Assembly (NCBI GenBank): GCA_021014325.1
Contig: CM037475.1
Span: 1,767,001-1,831,000 of the forward strand
Direction: 5' to 3'
DNA from: Plazaster borealis
Taxonomy: Eukaryota > Echinodermata > Asteroidea > Forcipulatida > Labidiasteridae
Length of the DNA stretch: 64,000 nt
In this document: one piece after another, positions 11,972 to 25,300 of the stretch
Layout of the letters: every line of letters begins with the position of its first letter
Position numbering within the stretch: the first letter of the stretch is position 1
Made by a program: the position numbers and the translations under genes
The notes under the pieces: generated by a model
The model's input: the letters and a program-made list of their open reading frames with translations, nothing else
Database searches by the model: none
What the model was told of the DNA's origin: nothing

Positions 11972-14900
11972 CTTCTCTCAAATGGATACTGGATGAAAAA
12001 CATCATGATGGAAGTAGAGATGGTCAAAACAAAAGCTGTGACGTTTGGGCTCTGTGCAGACAGCAATACTAAGTAGCAGTAATACTTAACAAGAAACAAG
12101 ATACATGGGCATCTCAACAACTGCCGGTGTAGTTTGTCTGTGCAGCTTTTAACCGCACCATGAAAGTACAGACATATGACGCAGATAGGATATTAATGGC
12201 TGTGTATCCAAGATGGTGCTGTTACTATAGCAACCCACTTGAGCAGTGACCACTCATTGCAGCTAGCTCTGTATGTAGTAAGCCCTCTCCATCATTCCTG
12301 ACCTTTGTCCCCACCGTCAGATGGTTGGAGCACCTTAGGTTCGGAGCTCAAGCACTTGAGGCTGTGCCTACAGAAACATCTGCCGCGGGATTCCACGTTT
12401 GTCATTAGTTAACCACTTTGCAATTCAATGCGGGCAAAGTCTGCGTTCCTCAAAACACTGGACCATCTGAATGGTTTCTCACATGAAAACCCATTAATCA
12501 TTTTGATGTCAGTGGATAAGTGGAGAAACTTTGATTTTAAAAGTTCTTTTCATGTCCCATCATTCTTTTTAGTAATTATGCGAGTAATTTTGTTTATGTT
12601 ACATTTTGAGTCTATAAGTGCCAAAGTTGAGGCACTTTTTAGCTTCATCAACAAAACTATCCAATCAAAGCTGTTAAGCATAGAATCTGCTCAGTAGAGA
12701 AAACTTTGCTTCTCAGAAACAGGTTGGCTGGTACCAGCCAAAATACCATGTCGTGTATATTGTTTGCAACAGGTTCCCTGCAAATCTTTGCTAATAACAA
12801 ATAAATATCCCTAGCATCATTTCTTGCTTAACAAAGCTGTAAACAGAAAATTGTGCTGAGCAGATTTTTGTGCAAAGCAAAAATTAGCAGAGAACCAGTT
12901 ATGACAAGTTTATATATGGTACTTTGGTTGGTAACTTGTTTCTGCTCAGCAAGAATTTCTTTGCTAAGCATTTGTTATTGTGTTTACAGCTTTATGACGT
13001 TAGGCCCACAGATTACAATGCAGTTTCGTAGCTTGAATTCACCATGGAGGAAACTGCAACTGCAATAACATTGCACAATAATTCTCAGTGTACCTTTGAA
13101 AGGTTATTTGTGCACATTGAGTTGACTACTAATTGAAAGCGTCTATTGTTGAGGCACTATCTTGGGATGTAATGTTTGCTTGATGAGCCCACAAAATAAT
13201 GGTTGACATTTAGCTTGAAGCACTGAGGGAAAACTTCTCAGTTATGGGTGAATAGATATGACATCATAGGCCCATGAATGTTGTTTCTATTACTGCAAGA
13301 TGAAACCCCAGAACAGTAAGCTGTAGAATTGTTTTATATGAAATTTAAAAAAGAATGAATGGTTGGGGGTTGTTAATTTCCCTAGTCATCTTGTCAAATT
13401 GTTATAGACTTTGATTTCTATCAATCAAAAAGCAGAAAGTTAAATGTGATGTAATTCCGCCGTGAGCCACGCCCACTTCACATAAACTGGCTCCAATGGT
13501 TACCAGAAGTCCATAGGAAAATGGTGTTGGTGAATTTTTGAACTTTATTAATAATTGCCAATATAGTGCCCTGCAGGTCAATCAAACATTTTTGGGGACC
13601 ACTTTGGTCCCACGTACATTGCTTCAATGCATGAAGGAAACATACATGCGCACGTTAACGAGTCCCAGTGTTCGAATACGCATGAGACTTGCACAGTCTT
13701 TTACAAATTTTTAAAAACAGATTAAACAGAGAATGAGAAGAAAACAATATTTTTAGAATTGCATTCTTTGAGGATTTATGCAAGAAATGTTTAACATTGG
13801 ACTTGGCTTTTACATTCTTCAAAGACTAAGTGTCTTCAGAATTAAAAGTTTCTGTCAAAAGAAATGTCTTTGAATGATGAAATGGTGAATTTTGTGGAAA
13901 AATTTTCTGGAAAAGTATAACAGCTCTGGAGCTGGATGGAGCAAGATCTTTGGGCATGCGCGACATAATGATTTACGTACCAAAAGGATAGTGTTAATTG
14001 TTCCCTTTGGTTTTCTCCATGCAAATTTAAGTGAAAACTAAATGGTAAATATAACAAGAGGTGTTTCATACTGAGCCTCAAGCGTAAGAAAAGAAAATTC
14101 TTTAGGCAGACTCTCCTGGATCAAGACAACATTAAAGAGATTGATAGCCATGATGTGAGCCAAAGAGGGCGGTTGGGGGGGGGGTGGGCCATTGTACTTT
14201 GAACTTCGCCCTCACTTTTGTGTTTTTTTAGATATTTTATTGGTACTAATTTTTCACCATTGAGCTTTAAGAATCACCTTAATTTGAAGCATGAGATTGT
14301 TGCACCATTAATGGCTCCATTAAGCAAGGTTACAAGGCTAAATTTCATGGCTCTACTTTAATTGTTATAGTTCTGCGCTCTAATACAGTCGCCATTTTCT
14401 ACCCACTGTGTTTAAGTGCCAAATTTCTGCACTAGCTGCGAAGTAACGTGAGGTATGCATGCACACAAGAAAACATTCCTTGCTAACCTGTTTGGATTTT
14501 TTTCTCTTACCCTAAGATCTGTTTTTTGCTTATAGTAAGTAGAGATTCTTCACCACCCTTTCAACAAATTGATTTAGCAATAGTCCTTTCACATGTATGT
14601 GTATCACTAAGGTTTCGACTTTACTGATGGAGATCAAGAATACATGCAATCCAGTAGTGTTTTTGTTTATCGGCGCAATGACATACTTTATTTAACACAC
14701 ACCCATGATGTCACATGGAGGTAATTTTTCAGTGTTTTTTTCCAGTGACGTTTCCTCCCCAATGCTCCGTCAAAAGAACAAGTTATTTGCCACGCGCATT
14801 TTTATCCCATGCCAGATGTCTGCAGAATCTAACCTTGACATTTGTCAATGAACGCTATAAATGCTTAATATATCCAAGGATATATCAACTGACTTGAAGG

Positions 14901-15589
14901 AATGCCGAGCCAGCGTCTTCCCTGGGACCATAAAGATTTCTCCATCTGACACACCTCCCCCCCCCCCATCCGCAATGTTCTAAGGTTCCCGTCACCATTT
15001 TGTTGTTCCTGGGTACATTTCAAATTATAATGTTGAAGCAGGAGAGTGTTGATTTTATAAGTGTATAGATTGTAATTAAAGAAGAATTGTCCTTCGACAG
15101 AAAAATGATCTTCAACGGTGAGAAACGTTCTTTGTCGGGAGAGAAGACGTCATCAGTTCGAGGGCATGGCTTAATGTAGAGGTGTTGTTTTAAGTTGTAA
15201 TCTCTATCAAGCCTTTGGGACGGATTCTGCTACAATTACAACAGGAGGCCATTACCATTTTGGGTAATCTCTGTAGATAAATAAAAATCTATAATGATGT
15301 TATTCAAGTTGTGTAAATTTCCTTTCAAAATATGTTATTTGTTGCAATAATTTGAAAGTGTTTGCAAGTATGAATTTTGTGGACATTCATTTTGTGGACT
15401 TATTTATTTTGGGGTGTTCTTCTGGTTTAAAATAAATTAGATTTTGCTCTTTTTTGTTCCTCAGTAAATTATGTTTGACATCTGCCATTATTTATAATTA
15501 CCACAGTGAAAGTATTTTGCAGAGGGCAGTAATTGAATAAGTAGTAATAGATGGAAAAATCGTTTTGATGATATGGTTATTGAAATTAA

Positions 15590-16036
15590 TATATGTATTG
15601 ATCCTCTGACTATTTATTGATCATCTAACTATTTATTGAACAACTGACTACTCATTGAACAACTGTGTATTGATCATCTGACTATTTATTGATCATTTGA
15701 TTCTGATTGATCATCTGACTATTTATTGATCATCTAACTATTCATTGAACATCTGACTATTTATTGAACATTCATTGAACAACAGACTATTTATTGATCA
15801 TTTGATTATTTATTGATCATCTGACTATTTATTGATCATCTGACTATTTGTTGATCATCTAACTATTTATTGAACATCTGACTATTTATTGAACATTCAT
15901 TGAACAACAGACTATTTATTGATCAGCTGATTATTGATTGATCATCTGACTATTTATTGATCATCTGACTATTTATTGATCATCTGACTATTTATTGATC
16001 AGCTGATTATTGATCATCGGACTATTTATTGATCAT
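15590..16036. repeat. 19-bp minisatellite ending next to the first visible exon
   Basis: About 20 imperfect units of TGACTATTTATTGATCATC, with variants (ATTGAACAAC, ATTGATCAGC) forming a loose higher-order pattern. The array stops about 20 nt before the U12 branch site, so it occupies the end of the intron. Confidence 0.92.
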
Positions 16037-16056
16037 TGTAGCAATGTTTTTGTAAT

Positions 16057-16077
16057 TTCCTTAACTCCTGTTCTTAC
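16057..16077 (+). other. U12-type intron 3' end: branch site and AC acceptor
   Basis: TTCCTTAAC at 16057-16065 is a perfect match to the minor-spliceosome branch consensus. It is followed by a short pyrimidine stretch and AC at 16076-16077. The branch adenosine is about 13 nt from the exon, inside the usual narrow U12 range. AC rather than AG implies an AT-AC intron with a 5' site like ATATCCTT. I found no such + strand donor after a plausible coding exon between 2314 and 16000, so the partner exon is probably upstream of the window. Minor introns near this position are known in animal voltage-gated sodium and calcium channel genes. Confidence 0.85.
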
Positions 16078-16320
16078 TTGGTTTGAGCGGATCAGCATGT
16101 TTGTCATCATCCTGAACTGTATAACCCTAGGCATGTATCTACCCTGTGAGAAGGAGTGTAACACGTTACGCTGCGTGGTTCTAGACGGGTTTGACCACTT
16201 CATCTTCGCATTCTTCGCTGCAGAGATGGTCATCAAACTTCTGGCCATGGGGGTCAAGGGTCAACAAGGGTACTTTCATGAGACATGGAACCGCCTGGAC
16301 TGTTTTATCGTCGTGGCTGG
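16078..16320 (+). CDS. CACNA1G/H/I-like (Cav3): Cav3 exon: domain I S1-S3 (first exon visible)
   Basis: Encodes about 80 residues of the domain I voltage sensor: [20 protein letters not shown] (S1), an extracellular loop with two Cys around [25 protein letters not shown] (S2), and [12 protein letters not shown] (S3). These match the Cav3 family closely. The exon starts with the third base of a split codon. If the upstream exon ends in CC, that codon is Pro, giving the family's PWFER. The start at 16078 follows an AC dinucleotide and a perfect minor-spliceosome branch sequence (see the splice-site entry). The alternative AG acceptor at 16040-16041 would add about 12 poorly matching residues. 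The donor is GG|GTGAGT at 16321, phase 2. The in-frame ATG at 16010 lies in the minisatellite and is not a start codon. Confidence 0.95.
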
Positions 16321-19300
16321 GTGAGTTATCTGTGTTGCCTGTATATGTCATTCACTGCATGCAGCTTTGCTGTTTTAAGGGGGAAAAGGGGATTTAATTA
16401 AGTAACATAAACCAAAATGCAATTTACTTGTTTGATTTGTTAGAGAAGGAGTAAACATATAAAATTTGCAAGACTAATTTGTTCTTCCTGTTCTTGTTTC
16501 CTTTGTTTTAGAAGGAATACAATGTGTATTTTTAAACACAATATATGATCTGTATAACCATTGTTTGCATCGTTTTTATTTTTTGTATTGGTAATAAAAA
16601 GAAGTAGCAATGTTTATATGTGATTTATTGAAAGCCAGAAAACACTAGACCCTTCGTCTTTGCCTCTAATCGATTAGCAAGCAGGTGTTCTCTAACTTTT
16701 CAACTCAGTAGGTTTCATTGAAATGTTATCTACACGCTGACCTTTAGGATTGTTAGAAATGACATCACAGCACCAGCTCGTATCCAGCTAAGGAGAATGT
16801 TGAAGGTGTGAACATCACTGGGGTTTTTTTTATGGGTTGGGTCAGCAGTAGGGGAATGTTAATTATTTTCCACTTTAAAGACGCTTGGTAGTATAAGCCG
16901 TTGGTCTACTACAGTAAGTTATCACTCATGTATTTAACGTTTAAAAGTCATTTTGAGGTATGGTGGACACACTTGATGGCACCATTTGGTTTGGGTCATT
17001 TTAAGTGTATACACCCAAACCAAACCGTGCACTCCTACACTACAAAAATTGGGGTGTTAAAATTGACACCATGGGTGTTGTCACATATAGATAATAATAA
17101 AAATAATAATTATACATTTATATAGTGCCAAATCTCTTTTTGTTAAAATGCTCTTATGCAATTCACACAAAAAAAACATTAAAAGGTACATTAAAATGCT
17201 CCAAGATTATTTACATAAACATGAAAAGGTACAAAGTGAAGAATTAAATTTAAATTGAAAAATTAAATTAAATAACACTAAAATCCCACGGTCAACACAT
17301 GCCAACAGATACAAAAAGAAGGAATCAAAATGTACACCATAGGGTGTTAAAATAACACTAATTTCTGCTAAAACATTTACATTGGTGTTATTTTAACACC
17401 CGATGGTGTTAATTTTGATTCTCTCTTGGGTATCTATATGTGACAACACCCATGGTGTCGATTTTAACACCCCAATTTTTGAAGAGTACAGAGTCCACCA
17501 GTTCGCAAAAAAGGCTACTAGAGATAGCACTGAGTGGCTTTTGAAATAAGGATACCTTTTTACTGTTTTCTTCTTGTATTCAAAATTCTGGCAAACAGGG
17601 TGCACACCTATTTTGGAGAAAATGCTGTACCAGGTTCAGGTTTGCATTTTATAAAAATGGCTTTTAGCTGTTTAATTATGTTTTTTACTTTGGCTTATTA
17701 AAGGCACTGTACCCGTTTGGTAATTACTCAAAATATATATTAGCATAAAAACTGACTTGGTCCTGAGCAACAGAGAGCTGTTGATAGTATAAAACATTGT
17801 GAGAAACGACTCCCTCTGAAGCAACGTAGGTTTTGAGAAAAAGGTAATTTCTCACTAAAATAATACATACTTCTTGCAAGAAGTTTTTGTTCCTATCTGA
17901 AAGCACACAAATTTGTACAACAAGGGTGTTTTTTCTTTCATCATTTTCTTGCAACTTCGATGACCATTTGAGCCCCAATTTTTTTCACAGGCCTGTTATT
18001 TTATGCATATGTTGGGATACACCAAATGAGAACACTGGTCTTTGACAATCACCAAAACGTGTACGATGCTTTTAAATCAACTTTTTTGCTTTAAAAAACT
18101 GGAGAATTTAAGGGTGAAAGCTTCCTTATGGTGAAAGCTTTTTTACTTGGGCTTTTAAATATAGGGTTCATAATTAAAAAATAAATATTTATAAAAAATA
18201 TAAATTTTACTAGAGTTGCCTTATCCCTTTAAAGCTGTTGAAAAAGTTCAACTACTAGGATGTCAGTAGTTAAATGCGTTTGATGATAAGTTGTGTTTAT
18301 TTGTACCGTGCGTGTCGTGGCCGAGTGGATAAGAACACCGAACTCAAGCTCTGGTGTTTCTGATCAGCAGAGTGTGGGTTCGAATCCCAGTCGTGACACT
18401 TGTGTCCTTAAGCAAGACACTTAACCACATGCTTCGTCCTTCGGATGGGACGTTAAGCCATAGGTCCCGTGTGTTGTGTAATGCACGTAAAAGAACCCAG
18501 TGCACTTATTATAAGAGAAGTGGTTCGCCCCGGTGTTCCTGGTTTGATCGGCAGCATATTGCACCACTGCACCTTGTAAACCATTACATTGTGCTATAAA
18601 GGAGAAAGGTCATACTTTAAAACCTAGCTCCGTAAACCTTGCAGGAAAAAATACTGAGTACTTTGATACGCCCCTAGGAGTGTGATAAAGCGCTATATAA
18701 GAGCCCATTATTATTATTATATTAATTTAGCTGAATCACTGACAAAAATAAATTGTCATTTGCTATTGTTTAAATGCAGAAAAGTGAGTACCCTAACTTC
18801 ATTAAAACTTGAATTATAGGCCTATTTGTTCTGAAAACCAGGGCCTAATTTCATAGGGGTGCTCTAAGCACACAAAGCAGCTAAGCACAACAACAATATG
18901 GTTACTAGAAAAAGGTTACCAGCTAAAATACCATTTCACATGTACCATCTGTAACTGAAAATTGTTAAGCAATATTCAATGCTTATAAGCAGCTCTATGA
19001 AATTGGGCCTAGATGAAAACACATTATTCTGAGTTTTAAAGTGCGAATTCATCTCCGCCAAAGATTTGTTTCAATTCTGATTCAAAATTTTGAAAATGAA
19101 AAGAACAACAATTTGTTTTGGATGTTAGCTGCAAATTAATGCCTGTAGACCTCATGCAGTTGGTATCAATCCGGGAATAATGGGAGTCAGGAACCCCCTG
19201 TGACTTGAAAAGCATTTTTCTAATCCCCTTCAATTAATTCATTTAGTAACTTCCTCCCGACTACGATGGTGCTGTGAACTGTGTTTCTTAGTAGCATAAT

Positions 19301-22300
19301 AACAATTAGTTTATTCTTTATGACGTGGGACTTCCTAAATTACTGCCTAGGAAACCTGCCAACGTTAATTGTACAAAAATAACAAAAAAGAAAAATTATC
19401 ATTTATGGCTGTTTTTTTAGTTAAGTTAAAACTACTCTGAAGAGAATGGAAATTTCAGCGTGTGCACAACAGCCACAGTGTGCGGGATGTAGCACACAAA
19501 AAGACCTTTTATTGATTTGTTTTCATAGCAGACAAAACAGTCTTTTCGCAATCGATAAAAGAACAAAAGCTCTTATAATTTCAATCATAGCTTTGATCAA
19601 AAGCAGACCTGATGGTACGTGTACAAAGTGTTGGTCATTTGATGAAGTGTTGTCATTGTTCGATGGATGCCAAAAATCATTTGAGATTTATTTTTAAACC
19701 AGGATGTTTTGGAAATCAGAAATTAGGAGCGATTGAAAGATCCATCTTTGAGTTCATGAAAATATATAATTTTGTTTCCCGCCTTTTACTTGGATGCATT
19801 TACACTAGCGCAATGAATGGGATTTATCTCACTGGCATTTTGCGAAGTTGCGTCAACATTATTGACCAAAGATGACTGTAATGCGTTTAGAAAATGAATG
19901 CTGGGCATATTTGCTTCCCAATAATGCCGGAAAATGCTGGCACAGAACATCTGCTATGGGTTGGTTTACAGACATACTCCTACTTTCAGACAGTGTACAC
20001 AATAAGTCGTTGATGATGTTGCTTTTGATAACCAAATTTGTAATCAGATATATAGACATTGGTATTTCATAAACATTCTGGAGACCAAAACCTTTCTTGA
20101 TATTTTTACCCTCATAAAAAGTTCATTTCAAAATTTCAAAATTTCACTGTAAAGAAATAGTACCCGAAGAGTTAACACTGACTGGAGGACACTGTAGCCA
20201 GTCATCAGATACTGTATGTATTCAAAAGCAATCAGTTAGATGTGTCATATTTTGATTACAATCTAAAAAATTAATGAAAACCGGACAAAGTATTTCTTTA
20301 ACACCTTTAACTGACTCTCTGTATTTGCCATGTACAATAATTTCATTAATAATTTGGTATTGAGATGTAAAATGTGCTCTGTTTGTTGATGTATTTTTGT
20401 TTACGTATTTTTGTCATGTACACCAATTTATTATATGGCATCAACAAAGATAATGTAAAAACATGAGGGATTCAAATGTCCATTTGAATAAATAAATCAT
20501 TATTTGTTTCTGTAGATGGAATGCTAAGCCGTACTTCCTTTATTTTGAGTAACGCACATATCATACAAGGTTTTGGGCTCGGCACTTCACCGTAATCAGA
20601 TTCTAACAGTTTGGGTGTTTTCAGTTACCAAAATAGTGATGGATTGCGTCAGCTTTAGGACTGATCCTTGGTAGATGTTTAAAGAATCCATCCCTTTAAC
20701 GTTGAGGATGAGCAGCGGAATTGCCCAGGGCTCTGTCCCGCATGAATCGATATTCTAGTATCTTTCCTTCTGAGAGAGGATCAGAGATACAGAATGACCT
20801 GGCCAACGGAGAAATTGAACCAGAACAAGAGATGAGACTATGGAGACTAGCTATGCTGTGAGCAACCATTCATACCACTTAGGTCTCTGAAGATCACATC
20901 AAGAGTTGTATTTTCCTTGAAATTTGTCTATATTTGGTCCTTCATTTCCCCCCTTAAACTTAAATGGAGGTAGAAATCAGCATTGGTCTCCAAATACAAA
21001 GTTATCACATCAATAAATAACCGCAAGAAAGGTTGAAGATTTGATTAAAGGCATCGTACACGTTTGGTAAAGACTCTGATAATTAATGGCAATAAAAACT
21101 TATTTGGTAAGAAGTACAGCAGCTTTGGACAGTATAATGCATTTGGAGAAACTTTTCACCTCGAAGTACTGCGGTTATGAAAAAATATATCACTTTTTAT
21201 CCCCCAAAACATTTAATCTGAGAATTCCAATGCAGATTATTCTTCCTGCGTGGACATAACCGCTCCATTTTCGGCAATATCTTAAAAACGCTACCACCTT
21301 TTGAAATGAAATTTTCACATATTAGTTCTATGGTATATATCTACAACTATATAGGTTTGAAACAAACAATAGGCTCCAATTACTAAACATGTACGATGCC
21401 TTTAAAGGTATTGACACGTTTGGGAATTACTCAAAATATATATTAGCATAAAAAGTGACTTGGTAAGGAGCAACAGAGAGCTGTTGATAGTATAAAACAT
21501 TGTGAGAAACGACTCCCTCTGAAGTAACATAGTTTTTGAGAAAGAGGTAATTTCTCACTAAAATAATAAAAACTTTTTGCAAGAAGTTTTTATTCCTATC
21601 TGAAAGCACACAAATTTGTACAACAAGGGTGTTTTTTCTTTCATCATTTTCTTGCAACTTCGACGACTAATTGAGCCCAAATTTTCACAGGCTTGTTATT
21701 TTATGCATATGTTGGGATACACCAAGTGAGAACACTAGTCTTTGACAATTACCAAACATGTACGATGCCTAAAGCCAAGGTTCAGAATTGACAGCTATGG
21801 TACCATTTTTACGAAGTTTCATTTCAGATCCTCACTAGATTAAGAAAAGCAGCTGCTATTACACACTTTATCTTTGAAGTCATTCTTCTCCTCTGATCCT
21901 CTAACCCCCCCGCCCAAGTTTATTTTCTAGTCAAGTGTGAAACTGTGACCTTAAACACAGTGATGCAATTCTAAGACCAAAGGGGATTGAATCATTCTGA
22001 TGATTATTTGATTTGTCAGTGTGTATTATCATGTATCAAATACCTACCATTCCTTGAATAGTTTTTCCCTGGCAGTTAATTTGTAAACCTCCTTTATATT
22101 ATCAAATGTAATAAGGATTTTTTTGTTACTAGTACGATTAGTTGAAATTTCATAAGAACAATTGTGCAGCTGATGTACAGTCGTGTTTTATGATTTGTAT
22201 GTAATATTAATTATGCATGTGGGTCTTCATTGTATGTACTGTGGGAGGCGGTTGCTATTGGGTTCACAATTTTTGACCTGGTTTCTGCTTCTCCTATAGG

Positions 22301-25300
22301 CCGTGTCCGAAACAGCGACTTCGGCTAGAGCTATGGCTGTTGCTAAGGGTGTTGCTAAGGACGTCCTATACTTCAACGCATGATGACGCGGAAATCTAGC
22401 CGTAGCCGTAGCTGTAGCCGCCAATTCGGATGCGGCCTTAGCATCATTTGAATGTCTGTTTGTCTCTCCTGACTGTAGATTCAAATAAATTGAATAAAAT
22501 GGGAAATATTTATCTGTTTCTTTTTCTTAATTCAATCCTTCCTCCCTTTCTTTTCCTTGACTTTGGTGATATAGAATAACAGAGTATTCCATGCAGTAAG
22601 TCTTCCTGTGTCCATTTTTATTTTTGTGGAAATTCTATTTGATGTTTCAAATTGTAAAATTAACATTTCATCCTCATCTGCATATTCATATACTCATTAG
22701 TCGTCTGGCTCACTAAAAATTCATTCACAAATCCATCCGTAATTAGCTTGGCACAATAATACACAATGCATCCCATTACTGAATTTGTCTGATTGTATAT
22801 CAAATTCCCCCTTCCATAATAAAGTCTTCTTAATGATGTTGTGAGATTCGTAAATTATTCACAAGTCCAAGTGAAGGATTTTTTTCTGAAAACAGGACAA
22901 ATAAATAATGGTCTATTTGTGTCCGACACAACCAAAACATTTATGCTGCCGTGTGCTCTAAGCACCTCACAACCCCAAGCAAATTTGCTCTCTGAAATTT
23001 GATGAGGTTGCGCGATAGAGAGCTAGAGGAAAGTGTTTGTTATTTTAATGCTCTAGACTTAAAGCAGGAGCTTGAGAGAAGTTCATGCCTTACAGTCCAG
23101 ACAATCCAGATGGAGATGTATTGTGTGCACCCAGAGTGTCCCTTTAATGTCTTGGGAGTGGAGAAATTAAGCACTGAGGACATCATCCCTATCCATGTGA
23201 CCGACTTTTCTTCAAGATGATGAAGCCTAGAATAAAAAGCATGATTAAAATGACTCTCCGCTGACCCATAGAGTTTGTATTTTGTAACCCATCCTTCTGG
23301 AACTAACTCAAAATAAGTGACTCTCTTGACAGCAATCTGTCTTAAGAGAGTAGTTTTCAATATCCTTACAAGACTTGGGGACGTTAGATGAAAAACCATC
23401 CTAAATTTATGATACAAAAATTATGCCTTTTTGTATGATTTGCTGCAAATCTTGCCATTTGAGGGGGAAAACAGCTCCTTTGTCTTTCATGAATGTTTGC
23501 TCTGGGTCACTGGAGGTCATTGGGTCACCTAGGAACTCATTCATGTTTATGCAAATTCAATCATGACTAATTTACATACAAGTACTGACATCTTAAAGGG
23601 CTGGTACAACATTGCTTTATAATCTCAGTCTGAGTCACCTGTGAGCTACCCTGAGTAGTGATTCCTCAAGATGCTCACTCGCCCTTTAGAAAATATTAAC
23701 GAAAACTAAAAAAAGCTGAAATTGTCTCGCTCGATCCGATTTTTTATATATACAGTTTTTCACAACATGTAATCATAGATTTTGTCTGAGATCTTTTTAT
23801 TAAGCACTGATTGATTATAAGGAGTAAATGTTGTACAACCTCTTGCTGCATCACTCTCACACATTCAGAATCTTTGATAGATCTAAACAACCTCCCGGGT
23901 CCCAACGAGGGCCCCAGTCTGATGCACGTTTACTTTTGTTGGATGATTGCAACATTAGATGTGGAGCATTTTAAGCATGTTAAGTTAAAGCCACTCTGCG
24001 TGTCGTGTTTCATCCGCAGCATGCCTTGGCTTTTCTATCTTCAGCTTCGCAAAAGCAAATCTTTAAGATGCCAATTCTCTACGCTGCTCTTTTTCATCAC
24101 TCTGCTTCTATTGATAGGCCTTTAGCATTGAGCAGCCATCTTTGCTTTTTCTTCCTCTCTATAGTCAATAATATGACCAAAATGAGGCTAAAGGTAAATA
24201 GTCTTGACCCCTATCAGTCATAGCATGATGATAAGCTTTGTACACGAAGGAAACCAGACAAAGATGGCTGCTTGAGTTCAAGGTCTATGTTGAGAAGACT
24301 TCTGTTTGCTATTTAATGCATGGTCAAATTTGGAATAGATATGAATTCACACTTTATGCACAATCTGCACATTAGTCTTTAATTAGCCAGTTTTGCTGGT
24401 CAAATTACTGATTTACAAATAGATAATTGGAAAGTAAACTATTCAGATCATCTCAGCCAAATATTAAGGGTTTTTGAATCTTTATTTTATATTAATTAGA
24501 CACTGTTTTGCAGGATCATCGGTAACTCGAAATTTACAAGAACTGATTATATCTTCTTTGCATTTTTTACTGATCAAAATATAGTAAAATATTGACAAGT
24601 TAAAACCATCTTCTCTGAATACAGCACTGAAAGGAACAGGGTTTTTTTCATGGAGTGAAATATTTTAACTTTCTGCTCTTACCACTTTGTCATTTTTTAC
24701 TCCATAAGTTGCAATTTATACAGCAGGTTATAATGAAAAACAGTCGATGTTGTTAGTGGAGGTTTAATTTGTAAAAAATCCTCCCACCCAAACAAAAAAT
24801 TAATTAATAAATTGATAAATAAAATAATTAAATGAATAATACAAAATAAAAAATCTTTTTATGAGAACATCCCAGTGTTTTTCTTTATTCAAATGGACTC
24901 TTCTTATTCATCTGCGAAATCTGAAAACATTCAACAGAAACCTGAGAAAAATAACCCCATAATAAATATTCATTTCCTGCCGTATTACTTGAGCTATACA
25001 ACTATATTCAGTTTCCTGGGGTATGTCAATTTAGTCGCAATCCATGAATCTGTGACTTACAGCACCTGGCATCTAGTTGCCCCAGGACATGCTCAATAAT
25101 AAAAAGATCAAACTCTACATGAAGTCTGTATCTCTGAGATCGCACATCATGGCCTTCAGTTCTATCTTTCTCTCCCTCACTTTTTGTCTTTTTTTTTTAA
25201 AAACCATGCTAGTTAATCAATATGCAGGCTACGCAGTTTTAAAGCGGCAGCAAAAAACAAACATCTGAGATGGATAAATTTATCAATAGAATTGAAAGAA

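Larger units (their letters stand above)
2314..15589. other. Non-coding region upstream of first visible exon (intron 1 or 5' flank)
   Basis: No exon, promoter or RNA gene could be supported here. It contains a tRNA-like repeat (near 3070), copies of the foldback families described separately (3754, 4284, 5338/5572, 11579), a SINE/LINE-like 3' end (9088), C-runs near 2909 and 8669, and partial AATTTCAT-type fragments (about 12610-13000 and 14330-14490). Between these the sequence is unremarkable AT-rich DNA with scattered short chance open frames. Confidence 0.7.

Noticed and set aside
15590..16036. CRISPR-like regular repeats
   Set aside because: Short adjoining tandem units without unique spacers, in a eukaryotic intron.
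16010..16077. In-frame ATG and 5' extension before the IS1 exon
   Set aside because: It lies in the minisatellite. The residues do not match Cav3, and the U12 acceptor explains the exon edge better.
22227..22484. An 85-codon minus-strand frame rich in Ala/Thr
   Set aside because: Produced by the GTAGCC/GGCTAC repeats of a family H element.
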